Positions 43,533 through 51,832 of a DNA stretch of 64,000 bases are shown one piece after another. The DNA is taken from positions 872,519-936,518 of the forward strand of contig NZ_LMEP01000001.1 of NCBI RefSeq assembly GCF_001426405.1. The letters are read 5' to 3'. Below the pieces are notes generated by a model. That model saw only the letters and a program-made list of their open reading frames with translations, did no database searches and was not told where the DNA came from. Position 1 is the first letter of the stretch, and the number at the start of each line of letters is the position of its first letter. The translations under genes and the position numbers were made by a program. Origin of the DNA: Streptomyces sp. Root1304. GTDB lineage: Bacteria; Actinomycetota; Actinomycetes; Streptomycetales; Streptomycetaceae.

Positions 43533-44207
43533 ATGTTCAGCGCAGCACCGGCCACCCCGGCCGAATACTGGGACACGTACAAGCCCTACCGGGGGGAGGG
43601 AGAACAGCCTCGGCCCGCGGCCGGCGCCTTCGACTGGACCGGCGTTCCGGGACACGGGCCCGGGGCCGAACTGCTCGGCGTCCCGGAGACCGCGCTGGAC
43701 CTGGGTCCGGCCGAAGGGGAGAACGCCGCCTTCCTCGCCCGGCAGGGCGTGCGCGTGACCGCGGTCGACTTCTCGTCCTCCCAGGTCGACCGTGCCCGCC
43801 GGTTCTGGGGCGACGAGCCCCGCCTGACCTTCGTGCATGCCGAGGCCTGCGCCTTTCTCCACCAGGAGAACCGGCGGTTCGACGCGATCTACTCGACGTG
43901 GGGGGCCGTCTGGTTCACGGACCCCGAGGACCTGTTTCCGCTCGTCGCCGCGCGTCTCGCGCCGGCTGGCGTCTTCGGCTTCTCGCACCGCGAGCCCGTC
44001 GTCGGACAGTACGGGGCGCAGCAGATGGGCGGGAAGTGGCTCGAAGGCCGCGAGACCGAGCTGACCGTCCTGCGCTGGCAGTACACGGCCGAGCAGTGGA
44101 CGGACGTCCTCAAGCGGCACGGCTTCACGTCCGTGCGGGCAAGGCTGCTGCCGAACCCGGACCGTGCGGCTCTCGGCACACTTCTGGTGACGGCGACGGT
44201 GCGGTGA
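43533..44207 (+). CDS. Class I SAM-dependent methyltransferase
   Basis: The 224-residue protein has motif I TALDLGPAEGENAAFLARQG (the usual GxGxG is GPAEG), then VTAVDFSSSQVDRARRFWG, YSTWGAVWFTDPEDLFPLVA and RLAPAGVFGFSHREP. The N-terminal YWDTYKPYRG resembles small-molecule methyltransferases of the UbiE type. The ribosome site is GGAGGA. The substrate is unknown. Confidence 0.8.
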   Translation: MFSAAPATPAEYWDTYKPYRGEGEQPRPAAGAFDWTGVPGHGPGAELLGVPETALDLGPAEGENAAFLARQGVRVTAVDFSSSQVDRARRFWGDEPRLTFVHAEACAFLHQENRRFDAIYSTWGAVWFTDPEDLFPLVAARLAPAGVFGFSHREPVVGQYGAQQMGGKWLEGRETELTVLRWQYTAEQWTDVLKRHGFTSVRARLLPNPDRAALGTLLVTATVR

Positions 44208-44229
44208 ACGGCTGGTCCGGTCACCGGCT

Positions 44230-44574
44230 TCAGCCGGTGGCCTCCCGCCGTCCCCTCCCCCACTCCGCCAGCGGTTCCAGAGCCTCGTTGAGGCGGAGGC
44301 CGGCCTTCGTCAGGGAGTACTCGACGCGCGGCGGGACCTCCTCGTACGCGGTCCGGTCGACGATTCCGTCCGCCTCCAGTTCGCGGAGGTGGGAGGTGAG
44401 GACCTTCTCCGTGACGCCCGGGAGGAGGCGGCGGAGTTCGCCGAAGCGGCGGTGGGGGTGTTCGTGGAGGGCCCAGAGGATGAGGACCTTCCACTTGCCG
44501 CCGATGACCTCCATCGCCGCGTCGATGCCGCAGACGTGGCCGTCGTCGTCCTCGGGCCGGTTCAGTGTCGTCAT
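44230..44574 (-). CDS. HxlR-family transcriptional regulator
   Basis: The 114-residue winged-helix protein has VCGIDAAMEVIGGKWKVLIL, RRFGELRRLLPGVTEKVLTS, HLRELEADGIVDRTAYEEVP and PRVEYSLTKAGL, the full HxlR pattern, including the conserved early Cys that senses oxidants or aldehydes in several members. ATG 44574 has GAGAGG 8 nt upstream; GTG 44583 is an alternative. It is divergent from the oxidoreductase gene, with a palindrome between them. Confidence 0.92.
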   Translation of the reverse strand: MTTLNRPEDDDGHVCGIDAAMEVIGGKWKVLILWALHEHPHRRFGELRRLLPGVTEKVLTSHLRELEADGIVDRTAYEEVPPRVEYSLTKAGLRLNEALEPLAEWGRGRREATG

Positions 44575-44660
44575 GCGCCCCACCTCTCGGACGTGCCAGG
44601 CCGGTTCAGTGTCGCCCTGTGCTCCACCCTTCTGACCTGCTCGCTCACCTCAGGGTAACC

Positions 44661-44678
44661 ACCCACTCCCAAGTGGGT
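44661..44678. promoter_or_regulatory. Palindrome between the HxlR and oxidoreductase genes
   Basis: ACCCACT (44661-44667) and AGTGGGT (44672-44678) form a perfect inverted repeat with a 4-nt spacer, in the middle of the divergent promoter region. It probably is the HxlR operator. Confidence 0.6.
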
Positions 44679-44716
44679 ACTTGAGCAGGTCAGGGCCCTG
44701 GAGCAGCCTTGTCGGC

Positions 44717-45601
44717 ATGACAGAGAACAGCGCGGAGAAGACCCCCCTCAGCCTCCTCGGACTCGGTGCCATGGGCGCCGCCCTCGCCCGCACCTGGCTC
44801 GCCGCCGGGCATCCCCTCACCGTCTGGAACCGCACCCCCGCCCGCGCCGAGGCGCTCGCCGCCGAAGGCGCGAAGGTCGCCGGGAGCGCCGCCGGGGCCG
44901 TCGCCGCGAGCACCCTCGTCGTGGTCTGCCTCCTCGACGACGACTCCGTCGGCTCCGCCCTGGAAGGCGTCGACCTGACCGGCAAGGACCTCGTCAGCCT
45001 CACCACCACGACCCCCGCCCAGGCCCGCTCCCGTGCCGCGTGGGCGGAGGCGCGGGGTGCCCGATACCTGGACGGCGGCATCATGGCCGTACCGCCGATG
45101 ATCGGGGTGCCGGAAGCCGGGGGTTACGTGTTCTACAGCGGGTCCCGGGAGCTGTTCGAGCTGCACCGGGACGCCCTGGCCGTGCCCGCGGGCACGAGGT
45201 TCGTCGGCGCGGACGCCGGATTCGCCGCCCTCCACGACGTGGCCCTGCTCAGCGCCATGTACGGGATGTTCGCCGGGGCCGCGCACGCCTTCGCGCTGAT
45301 CCGGCGGGAGGACATCGACCCCGTGGCGTTCGCCCCGCTGCTCGGGGAGTGGATCGGGGCGATGGCGGGGCCGTCCGTCCGGCAGACCGCCGCCCATCTG
45401 AAGGACGGCGACTACACCGCCGGCGTGGTCTCGAACCTCGCGATGCAGGTGGCCGGCACGCCGACGTTCCTGGCCACCGCCGAGGGGCAGGGCGTCAGCC
45501 CGGAGCTGCTCCGTCCGTACTTCGAGCTGATGCGCCGTCGCCTCGACGTGGGGAGCGGGGAGGAGGGACTGACGGGGGTGGTGAATCTTCTCCTCCGATA
45601 A
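44717..45601 (+). CDS. NAD(P)-dependent oxidoreductase, 6-phosphogluconate/imine reductase type
   Basis: The 294-residue protein has a Rossmann start LSLLGLGAMGAALARTWLAA, GHPLTVWNRTPARAEALAAE and VVVCLLDDDSVGSAL, then a helical C-terminal domain with YTAGVVSNLAMQVAGTPTFL. Similar HxlR-controlled enzymes are annotated as beta-hydroxyacid dehydrogenases or imine reductases. The lysine of true hydroxyacid dehydrogenases is not evident, which favours the imine reductase side. The divergent HxlR gene and operator suggest induction by a reactive small molecule. Confidence 0.85.
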   Translation: MTENSAEKTPLSLLGLGAMGAALARTWLAAGHPLTVWNRTPARAEALAAEGAKVAGSAAGAVAASTLVVVCLLDDDSVGSALEGVDLTGKDLVSLTTTTPAQARSRAAWAEARGARYLDGGIMAVPPMIGVPEAGGYVFYSGSRELFELHRDALAVPAGTRFVGADAGFAALHDVALLSAMYGMFAGAAHAFALIRREDIDPVAFAPLLGEWIGAMAGPSVRQTAAHLKDGDYTAGVVSNLAMQVAGTPTFLATAEGQGVSPELLRPYFELMRRRLDVGSGEEGLTGVVNLLLR

Positions 45602-45720
45602 TCGGTACGCCCCCTCCTCCTGAGGGGCCTTCCCGTGTCAGACTCTGCGGCGATCGTTCCCCCAGGCGATCCGTTTTTCCCCATGAGACGCATGAGGCAA
45701 GCGGAAGGATCGCAAGAGAC

Positions 45721-48036
45721 GTGAAGAAGATTGTCGTGAGCATGACCCTCGGGTCCGCGCTCACCGCACTCCTCGCCGCGGGGCTCACCCCCGCCGCCGC
45801 GCAGGAAGCCCGGGACACCGCACCGGCCGGGGCCGGCACCCACCGGCCCGACAACCGTCCCGGACCGCTCACGAAACAGCGCACCGAGCTGCGCGAGAAG
45901 GCGATCGACCTGGTCGCCAAGGGCAGGGCCAAGGCGAACGCCGACGGCGTCGTCGAGGTCGCCCCCGGCAAGTTCGCGGAGACCGAGACCGCGTCCGGGA
46001 CCACCGCCGACCGGCAGGAGAAGATCTTCACGATCCTCTCCGAGTTCGGCGACCAGGGCGCCGGCAAGCTCGGCACCGTCCCCGGCCCGCTGCACAACCA
46101 GATCCCGCAGCCCGACCGGACCACGGACAACTCCAACGCCTGGACCGCCGACTTCTCCAAGTCCCACTACGAGGAGCTGTTCAACGGCTCCGGCGAGTCC
46201 ATGAAGACGTACTACGAGAAGCTGTCCAACGGCCGCTACTCGGTCACCAACACCGTCGAGGACTGGGTCAAGGTCCCCGGCAACGCCTCCACCTACGGCG
46301 ACAACGCCGTCGAGGACACCGGCGGCTCCTGGGCCTTCATCCAGGACACCGGCGACGCCTGGTGGAACGCGCAGCTCGCCGCCGGCAAGACGCCGGCCGA
46401 GATCGACGCGTACCTCGCCCAGTTCGACGTCTGGGACCGCAACGACTACGACCACGACGGCGACTTCGACGAGCCCGACGGCTACATCGACCACTTCCAG
46501 GCCGTCCACGCCGGCATGGGCGAGGACGCGGGCGGCGGCGCGCAGGGCGAGGACGCCATCTGGTCGCACCGCTGGTACGTCAACGGCGACGACTTCGGCC
46601 TCACCGGCCCCGCCGTCTCCGGCACCCAGAACAAGGCCGGCGGCGCCCGCATCGGCCAGTCGAAGTACTGGCTCGGTGACTACACCACCGAGGGCGAGAA
46701 CGGCGGACTCGGCGTCTTCTGCCACGAGTTCGGCCACGACCTCGGCCTGCCGGACTACTACGACACCGACGGCGGCGAGAACTCCACCGCCTTCTGGACC
46801 CTGATGAGCTCCGGCTCCTGGCTGAGCCACGGCGCCGCCGCCAACGCCGGCATCGGCACCCACCCGGGCCTCATGGGCGCCGAGGAGAAGCTCTTCCTCG
46901 GCTGGCTGGACTACAGCGACGCCCCGCTCGGCGCCTCCGGCACGTACACCCTCAACCCGGCGCAGCTCCAGGTCACCGGCAAGGACCAGGCGGTCCGCGT
47001 CGCGCTCCCGGACAAGACGACCAGCACCACCTACGCCACCCCCACCTCGGGCACCCACGCCTGGTGGACCGGCTCGGCCGACGGCCTCAACCAGTCCCTC
47101 ACCCGCTCGGTCCCGGCCGCCCCGAAGGTCACCGTCAAGGCGAGCGCCTGGTACGAGATCGAGGCCGACTTCGACGCCCTCTTCGCCGAGTACTCCCTCG
47201 ACGGCGGCGCCACCTGGGCCCGCGCGGGCGAGGCCGTCGACGGCTCATCGGCCGGGAAGTGGACGACGCTGCGGTACACGTACGACTCCGCCGGCAAGCC
47301 CTCCCTCTTCCGCTTCCGCTACCAGACCGACGGCGGCGTGCACTTCGCCGGCGCCTTCCTCGACGACATCACCCTGGCCTCGGGCGGTACGAGCCTGGCG
47401 TCCGACGACGTCGAGCAGGGCGCGAACGGCTGGTCGGCCACCGGCCGCTGGTCCGTCTCCACCGGCACCGTCACCGCCACCTACCCGCGCTACTACCTCC
47501 TGGAGAACCGCGAGTACGTCGGCTCCGACGCGCTGCTCGCCGAGGGCCCCTACCAGTTCAGCAAGGGCATCACCGCCCCCGACTGGGTCGAGTGGTTCCG
47601 CTACCAGAACGGCATGCTCGTCTGGTACGTCGACCGGTCCTTCGACGACAACAACGTCAGCAACCACGCGGGCGGCGGCCAGTCCATGGCCGTCGACGCC
47701 CGCCCGGCCCCCTTCGCGTACGCCGACGGGACCGCGCCCAGCAACCGGCGCCAGCCCTTCGACGCGACCTTCGGCCTGGAGGCCACCGACGCCACCTGCC
47801 TCCACAAGGAGGTCCTGGTGGGCAAGGGCGGCAACAAGACCGTCGAGACGCAGGCGGCCTGCGCCCCCTCCGTCCCGGGCATCCCGGTCTTCGACGACAC
47901 CGACCCGAACGCGTACTACGACACGACGGCCCCCCAGGCCAGCGTGAAGGTCGCCGGCCACGGCGTGCGCGTCACGGTCACCGGCGACGCGGGCGACGAC
48001 CTGACGATCAGCGTGGTCAACCCGGCCGCGCACTGA
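45721..48036 (+). CDS. Secreted M6 metalloprotease, immune inhibitor A family
   Basis: The 771-residue exported zinc protease has a signal peptide at about 1-28 (VVSMTLGSALTALLAAGLTP, then AAA-QE) and a propeptide to about 130. The catalytic domain has NAWTADFSKSHYEELFNGSG, acidic calcium-site segments (DYDHDGDFDEPDGYIDH) and the zinc motif HEFGHDLGLPDYYD (His335, Glu336, His339). It is followed by WTLMSSGSW and a C-terminal beta-sandwich part. Length and order fit InhA. The start is GTG 45721 after GGAAGG. Confidence 0.93.
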   Translation: MKKIVVSMTLGSALTALLAAGLTPAAAQEARDTAPAGAGTHRPDNRPGPLTKQRTELREKAIDLVAKGRAKANADGVVEVAPGKFAETETASGTTADRQEKIFTILSEFGDQGAGKLGTVPGPLHNQIPQPDRTTDNSNAWTADFSKSHYEELFNGSGESMKTYYEKLSNGRYSVTNTVEDWVKVPGNASTYGDNAVEDTGGSWAFIQDTGDAWWNAQLAAGKTPAEIDAYLAQFDVWDRNDYDHDGDFDEPDGYIDHFQAVHAGMGEDAGGGAQGEDAIWSHRWYVNGDDFGLTGPAVSGTQNKAGGARIGQSKYWLGDYTTEGENGGLGVFCHEFGHDLGLPDYYDTDGGENSTAFWTLMSSGSWLSHGAAANAGIGTHPGLMGAEEKLFLGWLDYSDAPLGASGTYTLNPAQLQVTGKDQAVRVALPDKTTSTTYATPTSGTHAWWTGSADGLNQSLTRSVPAAPKVTVKASAWYEIEADFDALFAEYSLDGGATWARAGEAVDGSSAGKWTTLRYTYDSAGKPSLFRFRYQTDGGVHFAGAFLDDITLASGGTSLASDDVEQGANGWSATGRWSVSTGTVTATYPRYYLLENREYVGSDALLAEGPYQFSKGITAPDWVEWFRYQNGMLVWYVDRSFDDNNVSNHAGGGQSMAVDARPAPFAYADGTAPSNRRQPFDATFGLEATDATCLHKEVLVGKGGNKTVETQAACAPSVPGIPVFDDTDPNAYYDTTAPQASVKVAGHGVRVTVTGDAGDDLTISVVNPAAH

Positions 48037-48061
48037 TCCGTACGGATCCGCGCGGACAGCG

Positions 48062-48107
48062 GCGAGGGCGGTACGGCGGGGCCCCGGGCCTCCCGTACCG
48101 CCCTCGC
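48062..48107. terminator. Hairpin between the convergent protease and otsB genes
   Basis: GCGAGGGCGGTACGG (48062-48076) pairs exactly with CCGTACCGCCCTCGC (48093-48107) over a 16-nt loop. The right-arm sequence recurs in the last codons of otsB (about 48158-48176). Confidence 0.75.
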
Positions 48108-48152
48108 GGCATGCCGGGTCTCAGGCCTGCCGGGGCTCAGGCCTGCCGGTCC

Positions 48153-48995
48153 TCAGCCCTCCCGTACCGCCCTCGCCAGTTCCGTCAGGAACTCCACCAC
48201 GCCCGCCGGGCCCGGCACCGCCAGGTCCGCGCGGTCGGCCAGTTCCGGGACCTCGGTGGAGCCGCTGCAGACCAGCAGGCCCGGGGTGCCGTCGGAGCGG
48301 AGCTTCTCCACGGCGGCGAAGGCCGGCAGGTCGCCCAGGTCGTCGCCCGCGTAGAGCACGGACCCGGCGCCCACCTCCCGTACGTACTCCGCGAGCGCCA
48401 CGCCCTTGTCCATGCCCGGCGGCCGCAGCTCCAGGACCATGCGGCCGGGTTCCAGGACCAGACCGTGGGCGACGGCCAGGTCGCCGAGCGGGCCCTTGAG
48501 CGCCTCGAAGGCGCCCTCCGGGTCCTGGGCGCGGCGGGTGTGGACGGCGACCGCGCGGCCCTTCTCCTCGATCCAGACGCCCGGCCAGGCGCCGGCCCGG
48601 TCCAGGAAGCCGGGGAGTTCGGCGCGGACGGAGGCGACGCCGGGGTGCGGGGCGGCGGCCCTGACGGTGCCGGAGACGGCGTCCCAGCGTTCGGCGCCGT
48701 AGTGGCCGAGGACCACGAGGTGCTCCAGGCCGGGGACGCCGGCGAAGCCGCCGTAGCGGACGGCGACCCCGGCGGGGCGGCCGGTGACGACGGCGATCGA
48801 GGCGACCTCGGGCGCGAGGGCCGCGAGCGCGGCCACGGCGCCGGGGTGGGCGCGGGCCCGCTCCGGGTCGGGGACGATCTCGGCGAGGGTGCCGTCGAAG
48901 TCGAGGGCGACGACGGCCTTCGCGGGCCGCGCGAGGAGCGCGGCCAGACCGTCGCGGCCGGAGGGTGTGGCCGGGTGCGGAAGGCTGCTGACCAT
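48153..48995 (-). CDS. otsB: Trehalose-6-phosphate phosphatase
   Basis: The 280-residue HAD-superfamily phosphatase carries VVALDFDGTLAEIVPDPERA (nucleophile DFDGT), ASIAVVTGRPAG (second motif), a Lys in GMDKGVALAEYV and the acidic VLYAGDDLGDLPAF. It completes trehalose synthesis from the OtsA product. The gene is leftward and ends near a terminator. The DUF3263 gene lies just upstream. Confidence 0.93.
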   Translation of the reverse strand: MVSSLPHPATPSGRDGLAALLARPAKAVVALDFDGTLAEIVPDPERARAHPGAVAALAALAPEVASIAVVTGRPAGVAVRYGGFAGVPGLEHLVVLGHYGAERWDAVSGTVRAAAPHPGVASVRAELPGFLDRAGAWPGVWIEEKGRAVAVHTRRAQDPEGAFEALKGPLGDLAVAHGLVLEPGRMVLELRPPGMDKGVALAEYVREVGAGSVLYAGDDLGDLPAFAAVEKLRSDGTPGLLVCSGSTEVPELADRADLAVPGPAGVVEFLTELARAVREG

Positions 48996-49027
48996 GTTCC
49001 CGACCCTACCGACGGAGGGGCTCCGCG

Positions 49028-49288
49028 TCAGCGGCGCCGCTGGCGCTCGGTGCGGACGCGGCGGAGCCGGTTGACGGTCACCGGGTCGTGGGCGAGGGCG
49101 CGCGGGTCGTCGAGGAGGGCGTTGAGGAGCTGGTAGTAGCGGGTCGGGGAGAGGCCGAGGCGCTCGCGGACCGCTCGTTCCTTGGCGCCGGGGCCGGGCC
49201 AGGAGCGGCGCTCGACGGCGAGCAGGGCCTGCTCGCGCTCACCGAGCCCGCCCTCGTCGTCGGCTGCCACGCCCTGTTCCTCGCTCAT
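49028..49288 (-). CDS. DUF3263 domain protein
   Basis: The 86-residue basic protein has EQALLAVERRSWPGPGAKER and the helix-turn-helix-like segment VRERLGLSPTRYYQLLNALL, which defines the actinobacterial DUF3263 family. It probably binds DNA, and its role is unknown. It is often found near otsB in Streptomyces, as I recall. The start ATG is followed by an acidic lead (SEEQGVAADDEG). Confidence 0.85.
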   Translation of the reverse strand: MSEEQGVAADDEGGLGEREQALLAVERRSWPGPGAKERAVRERLGLSPTRYYQLLNALLDDPRALAHDPVTVNRLRRVRTERQRRR

Positions 49289-49377
49289 ACGACCAACCTA
49301 TTACCCGGCGGTCCCGGTCGGCCCACCCTGCGGTTCCGGTCGGCGGTCCCGGACGATGACCGGGACCGCCGATCACG

Positions 49378-50658
49378 TCACTCCGCCGCCTCGGCCGCCG
49401 TCGCCACCCTGCCGATCGCGCCCAGCACGTCCGAGGGACGGCCGGCCGGGGTGACCGCCTTGCCGATGTTCTGCTTCACGTTCTCGCTGACCTTGGCCCA
49501 GGAGGTCTTGCCGACCGGCGGGAGCTGGCTGTCCGGGAGCGTCTTGAGGAAGACGCGCAGGTTGGCGTGCTCGGGCTCGGTCTCCATGCGGGCGGAGGCG
49601 CTGACGGTGACGGGCAGCAGGTCGTTGTCGCCGGCGAACTTCAGGACGTTCTCGTCGCTGAAGACGAAGTTGAGGAAGTCGCCGATCTCCTTGCGGTGAC
49701 CGTTCTGCTTGAAGCCCATGATCCAGTCGGCGACGCCCATCGCGGCCTTCGCCGGGCCGTCCGCGCCGGGCAGCGGGACCTGGCCGACCTTGACGCCCTT
49801 CTTGGCGGCTTCCTTCAGGAGCGAGGGGTGGCCGTTGAGCATGCCGACCTCGCCGTTCGCGAAGGCGGCGAACGCGGCCTTGCGGTTGAGCTTGCCGGGG
49901 GCGACGGGGCCGGTGAGGCCCTTGCCGACGAGGTTCTTCTTCAGCCACTCGAAGGTGCGGACGTTCGCGTCGGAGTCGACCGTGTAGTGGTCGGTTCCGT
50001 CGGTCCAGCCGCCCCCGCCGCTGAGCATCCACATGAGGGCCTCGGCCTGGGCCTCCTCCGGGCCGAGCGGCAGCGCGAAGGGGGTGCGGACGCCGTTGTC
50101 CTTCAGCTTCTCGGCGGCGGCGGCCAGCTCGTCCCAGCTGGTGGGGGCCTTGACCCCGGCGTCGTCGAAGAGGGCCTGGTTGTAGAAGAGCGGCCGGGTG
50201 GAGGCGACGAACGGCAGGCCGTACTGGGTGCGCTTGTGCTCGCCGGCGGCGACGAGCGGGGCGAGGAAGTTGGCCTGGACGGGGATGGAGAGGAGCTCGT
50301 CGGCGGCGTAGAGCTCGCCGGCGGCCGCGTAGTCGGCGTAGGCGCCGATCTGCGCGATGTCGGGGGCCTTGTCGGCCTTCACCATCTCGGCGACCTTGCG
50401 GTCGACGTCGTCCCAGGACTCGACCTGCACCTCGACCTTGACGCCCGGGTGCTTCGCCTCGAAGGCGGCGACGAGGTCGGTCCAGTACTTCTTGGTGGTG
50501 TCCCCGCCGGTGAGGTCGTAGTCCGCGGCGACCAGTCTGAGGGTCACATCGCCGGAGTCGCCGCCGAGGGAGCCGCAGCCGGCGACCGTGGCGGTCAGCC
50601 CGAGGGCGGCGGCGGCCGCGGTCAGTCCAAGGAATCGTCGCCGCTGCACGCTTTTCAT
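49378..50658 (-). CDS. Sugar-binding lipoprotein of an ABC transporter
   Basis: The 426-residue protein has a twin-arginine-like start (QRRRFLGLTAAAAALG) and a lipobox VAGC (Cys28). The family 1 solute-binding body includes WTDLVAAFEAKHPGVKVEVQ, KADKAPDIAQIGAYADYAA, TRPLFYNQALFDDAGVKAPT and SWDELAAAAEKL. It is anchored outside the membrane. No permease gene is adjacent, so it must serve a remote transporter. A DasR-type site (50742-50755) upstream and the divergent nagK suggest GlcNAc or chito-oligosaccharide as ligand. Confidence 0.88.
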   Translation of the reverse strand: MKSVQRRRFLGLTAAAAALGLTATVAGCGSLGGDSGDVTLRLVAADYDLTGGDTTKKYWTDLVAAFEAKHPGVKVEVQVESWDDVDRKVAEMVKADKAPDIAQIGAYADYAAAGELYAADELLSIPVQANFLAPLVAAGEHKRTQYGLPFVASTRPLFYNQALFDDAGVKAPTSWDELAAAAEKLKDNGVRTPFALPLGPEEAQAEALMWMLSGGGGWTDGTDHYTVDSDANVRTFEWLKKNLVGKGLTGPVAPGKLNRKAAFAAFANGEVGMLNGHPSLLKEAAKKGVKVGQVPLPGADGPAKAAMGVADWIMGFKQNGHRKEIGDFLNFVFSDENVLKFAGDNDLLPVTVSASARMETEPEHANLRVFLKTLPDSQLPPVGKTSWAKVSENVKQNIGKAVTPAGRPSDVLGAIGRVATAAEAAE

Positions 50659-50741
50659 CCACCTTTTGCTCGTCGTTGAGCTGCATCGAGCCGCACGTTT
50701 GCTCTGCGCAGGGCCGTAAGTCTCTCCCGGCGGCGGGCATG

Positions 50742-50755
50742 AGGTCTACACCACT
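50742..50755. promoter_or_regulatory. DasR-responsive element before the sugar-binding gene
   Basis: The reverse strand reads AGTGGTGTAGACCT, a close match to the dre consensus (AGTGGTCTAGACCACT type). It lies 84 bp upstream of the lipoprotein start. Confidence 0.75.
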
Positions 50756-50837
50756 CGGGTATCACTTCCGCAACGCCACGGGGACGATGGACCCATGGCG
50801 GGCCCCGAATTTGTATCCGTACGCAACAATCCTCGGC

Positions 50838-50853
50838 AGTGGACTAGACCTTT
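50838..50853. promoter_or_regulatory. DasR-responsive element before nagK
   Basis: AGTGGACTAGACCTTT matches the dre core TGG-N-CTAGACC. It lies 29 bp upstream of GTG 50882. With the site at 50742 it brackets the divergent promoters. Confidence 0.7.
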
Positions 50854-50881
50854 TGGGTCCTCCCGAGCCAAACTGTCCTCC

Positions 50882-51832
50882 GTGAGACACGTCATCGCCC
50901 TGGATGTGGGCGGCACCGGTATGAAGGCCGCCCTCGTCGGGGCGGACGGCACGCTGCTCCACGAGGCCCGCCGCGCCACCGGGCGCGACCGCGGGCCCGA
51001 GGCGGTGGTGGAGACCATCCTCGGCTTCGCCGAGGACCTCCGTGCACTCGGCCAGGAGCGGTACGGAGAACCCGCCGCGGCCGCCGGAGTCGCCGTCCCC
51101 GGAATCGTCGACGCGGAGAACGGCATCGCCGTCTACGCCGCCAACCTCGGCTGGCGCGACGTTCCCATGCGCGAACTCCTCAGCCGCCGGCTCGACGGCG
51201 TCCCCGTCGCCCTCGGCCACGACGTGCGCACCGGCGGCCTCGCCGAGGGCCGCATCGGCGCGGGCAACGGCGCCGACCGCTTCCTCTTCGTCCCCCTCGG
51301 CACCGGCATCGCCGGCGCCATCGGCATCGGCGACCGCATCGAGGCCGGCGCCCACGGCTACGCCGGCGAGATCGGCCACATCGTCGTCCGCCCCGGCGGT
51401 ACGGAGTGCGGCTGCGGCCAGCGCGGCTGCCTGGAGCGGTACGCCTCCGCCTCCGCCGTCTCCCAGGCCTGGGCCGGGGCGAGCGGCGACCCCGAGGCCG
51501 ACGCGGCCGACTGCGCGAAGGCCGTCGAGTCCGGCGACCCCACGGCCGTACGGGTGTGGCAGGACGCCGTCGACGCCCTCGCCGACGGCCTGGTCACGGC
51601 GCTCACCCTGCTGGACCCCCGCACCCTGATCATCGGTGGCGGACTGGCGGAGGCCGGGGAAACCTTGTTCACACCACTTCGGGCCGCGGTGGAGGAGCGA
51701 GTCACGTTCCAGAAGCTGCCCGCCATCGTCCCGGCGGCCCTCGGGGACACCGCCGGATGCCTGGGCGCGGGCCTCCTCGCCTGGGACCTGCTCGCCGAAC
51801 AGCGCCCCACCGACTCGGAGGTTTCCGCCTGA
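50882..51832 (+). CDS. nagK: N-acetylglucosamine kinase, ROK family
   Basis: The 316-residue ROK sugar kinase has the ATP loop VIALDVGGTGMKAALVGADG, the catalytic Asp in VALGHDVRTGGLAEGRIG, the zinc motif CGCGQRGCLERY and LIIGGGLAEAGETLF. GTG 50882 is favoured; an upstream ATG (50795) would include the operator. Its stop overlaps the nagA start (TGATG). Together with NagA it turns GlcNAc into glucosamine-6-phosphate. As I recall, the order binding protein, kinase, nagA, pfkB-type kinase matches S. coelicolor SCO4286-4283. Confidence 0.88.
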   Translation: MRHVIALDVGGTGMKAALVGADGTLLHEARRATGRDRGPEAVVETILGFAEDLRALGQERYGEPAAAAGVAVPGIVDAENGIAVYAANLGWRDVPMRELLSRRLDGVPVALGHDVRTGGLAEGRIGAGNGADRFLFVPLGTGIAGAIGIGDRIEAGAHGYAGEIGHIVVRPGGTECGCGQRGCLERYASASAVSQAWAGASGDPEADAADCAKAVESGDPTAVRVWQDAVDALADGLVTALTLLDPRTLIIGGGLAEAGETLFTPLRAAVEERVTFQKLPAIVPAALGDTAGCLGAGLLAWDLLAEQRPTDSEVSA

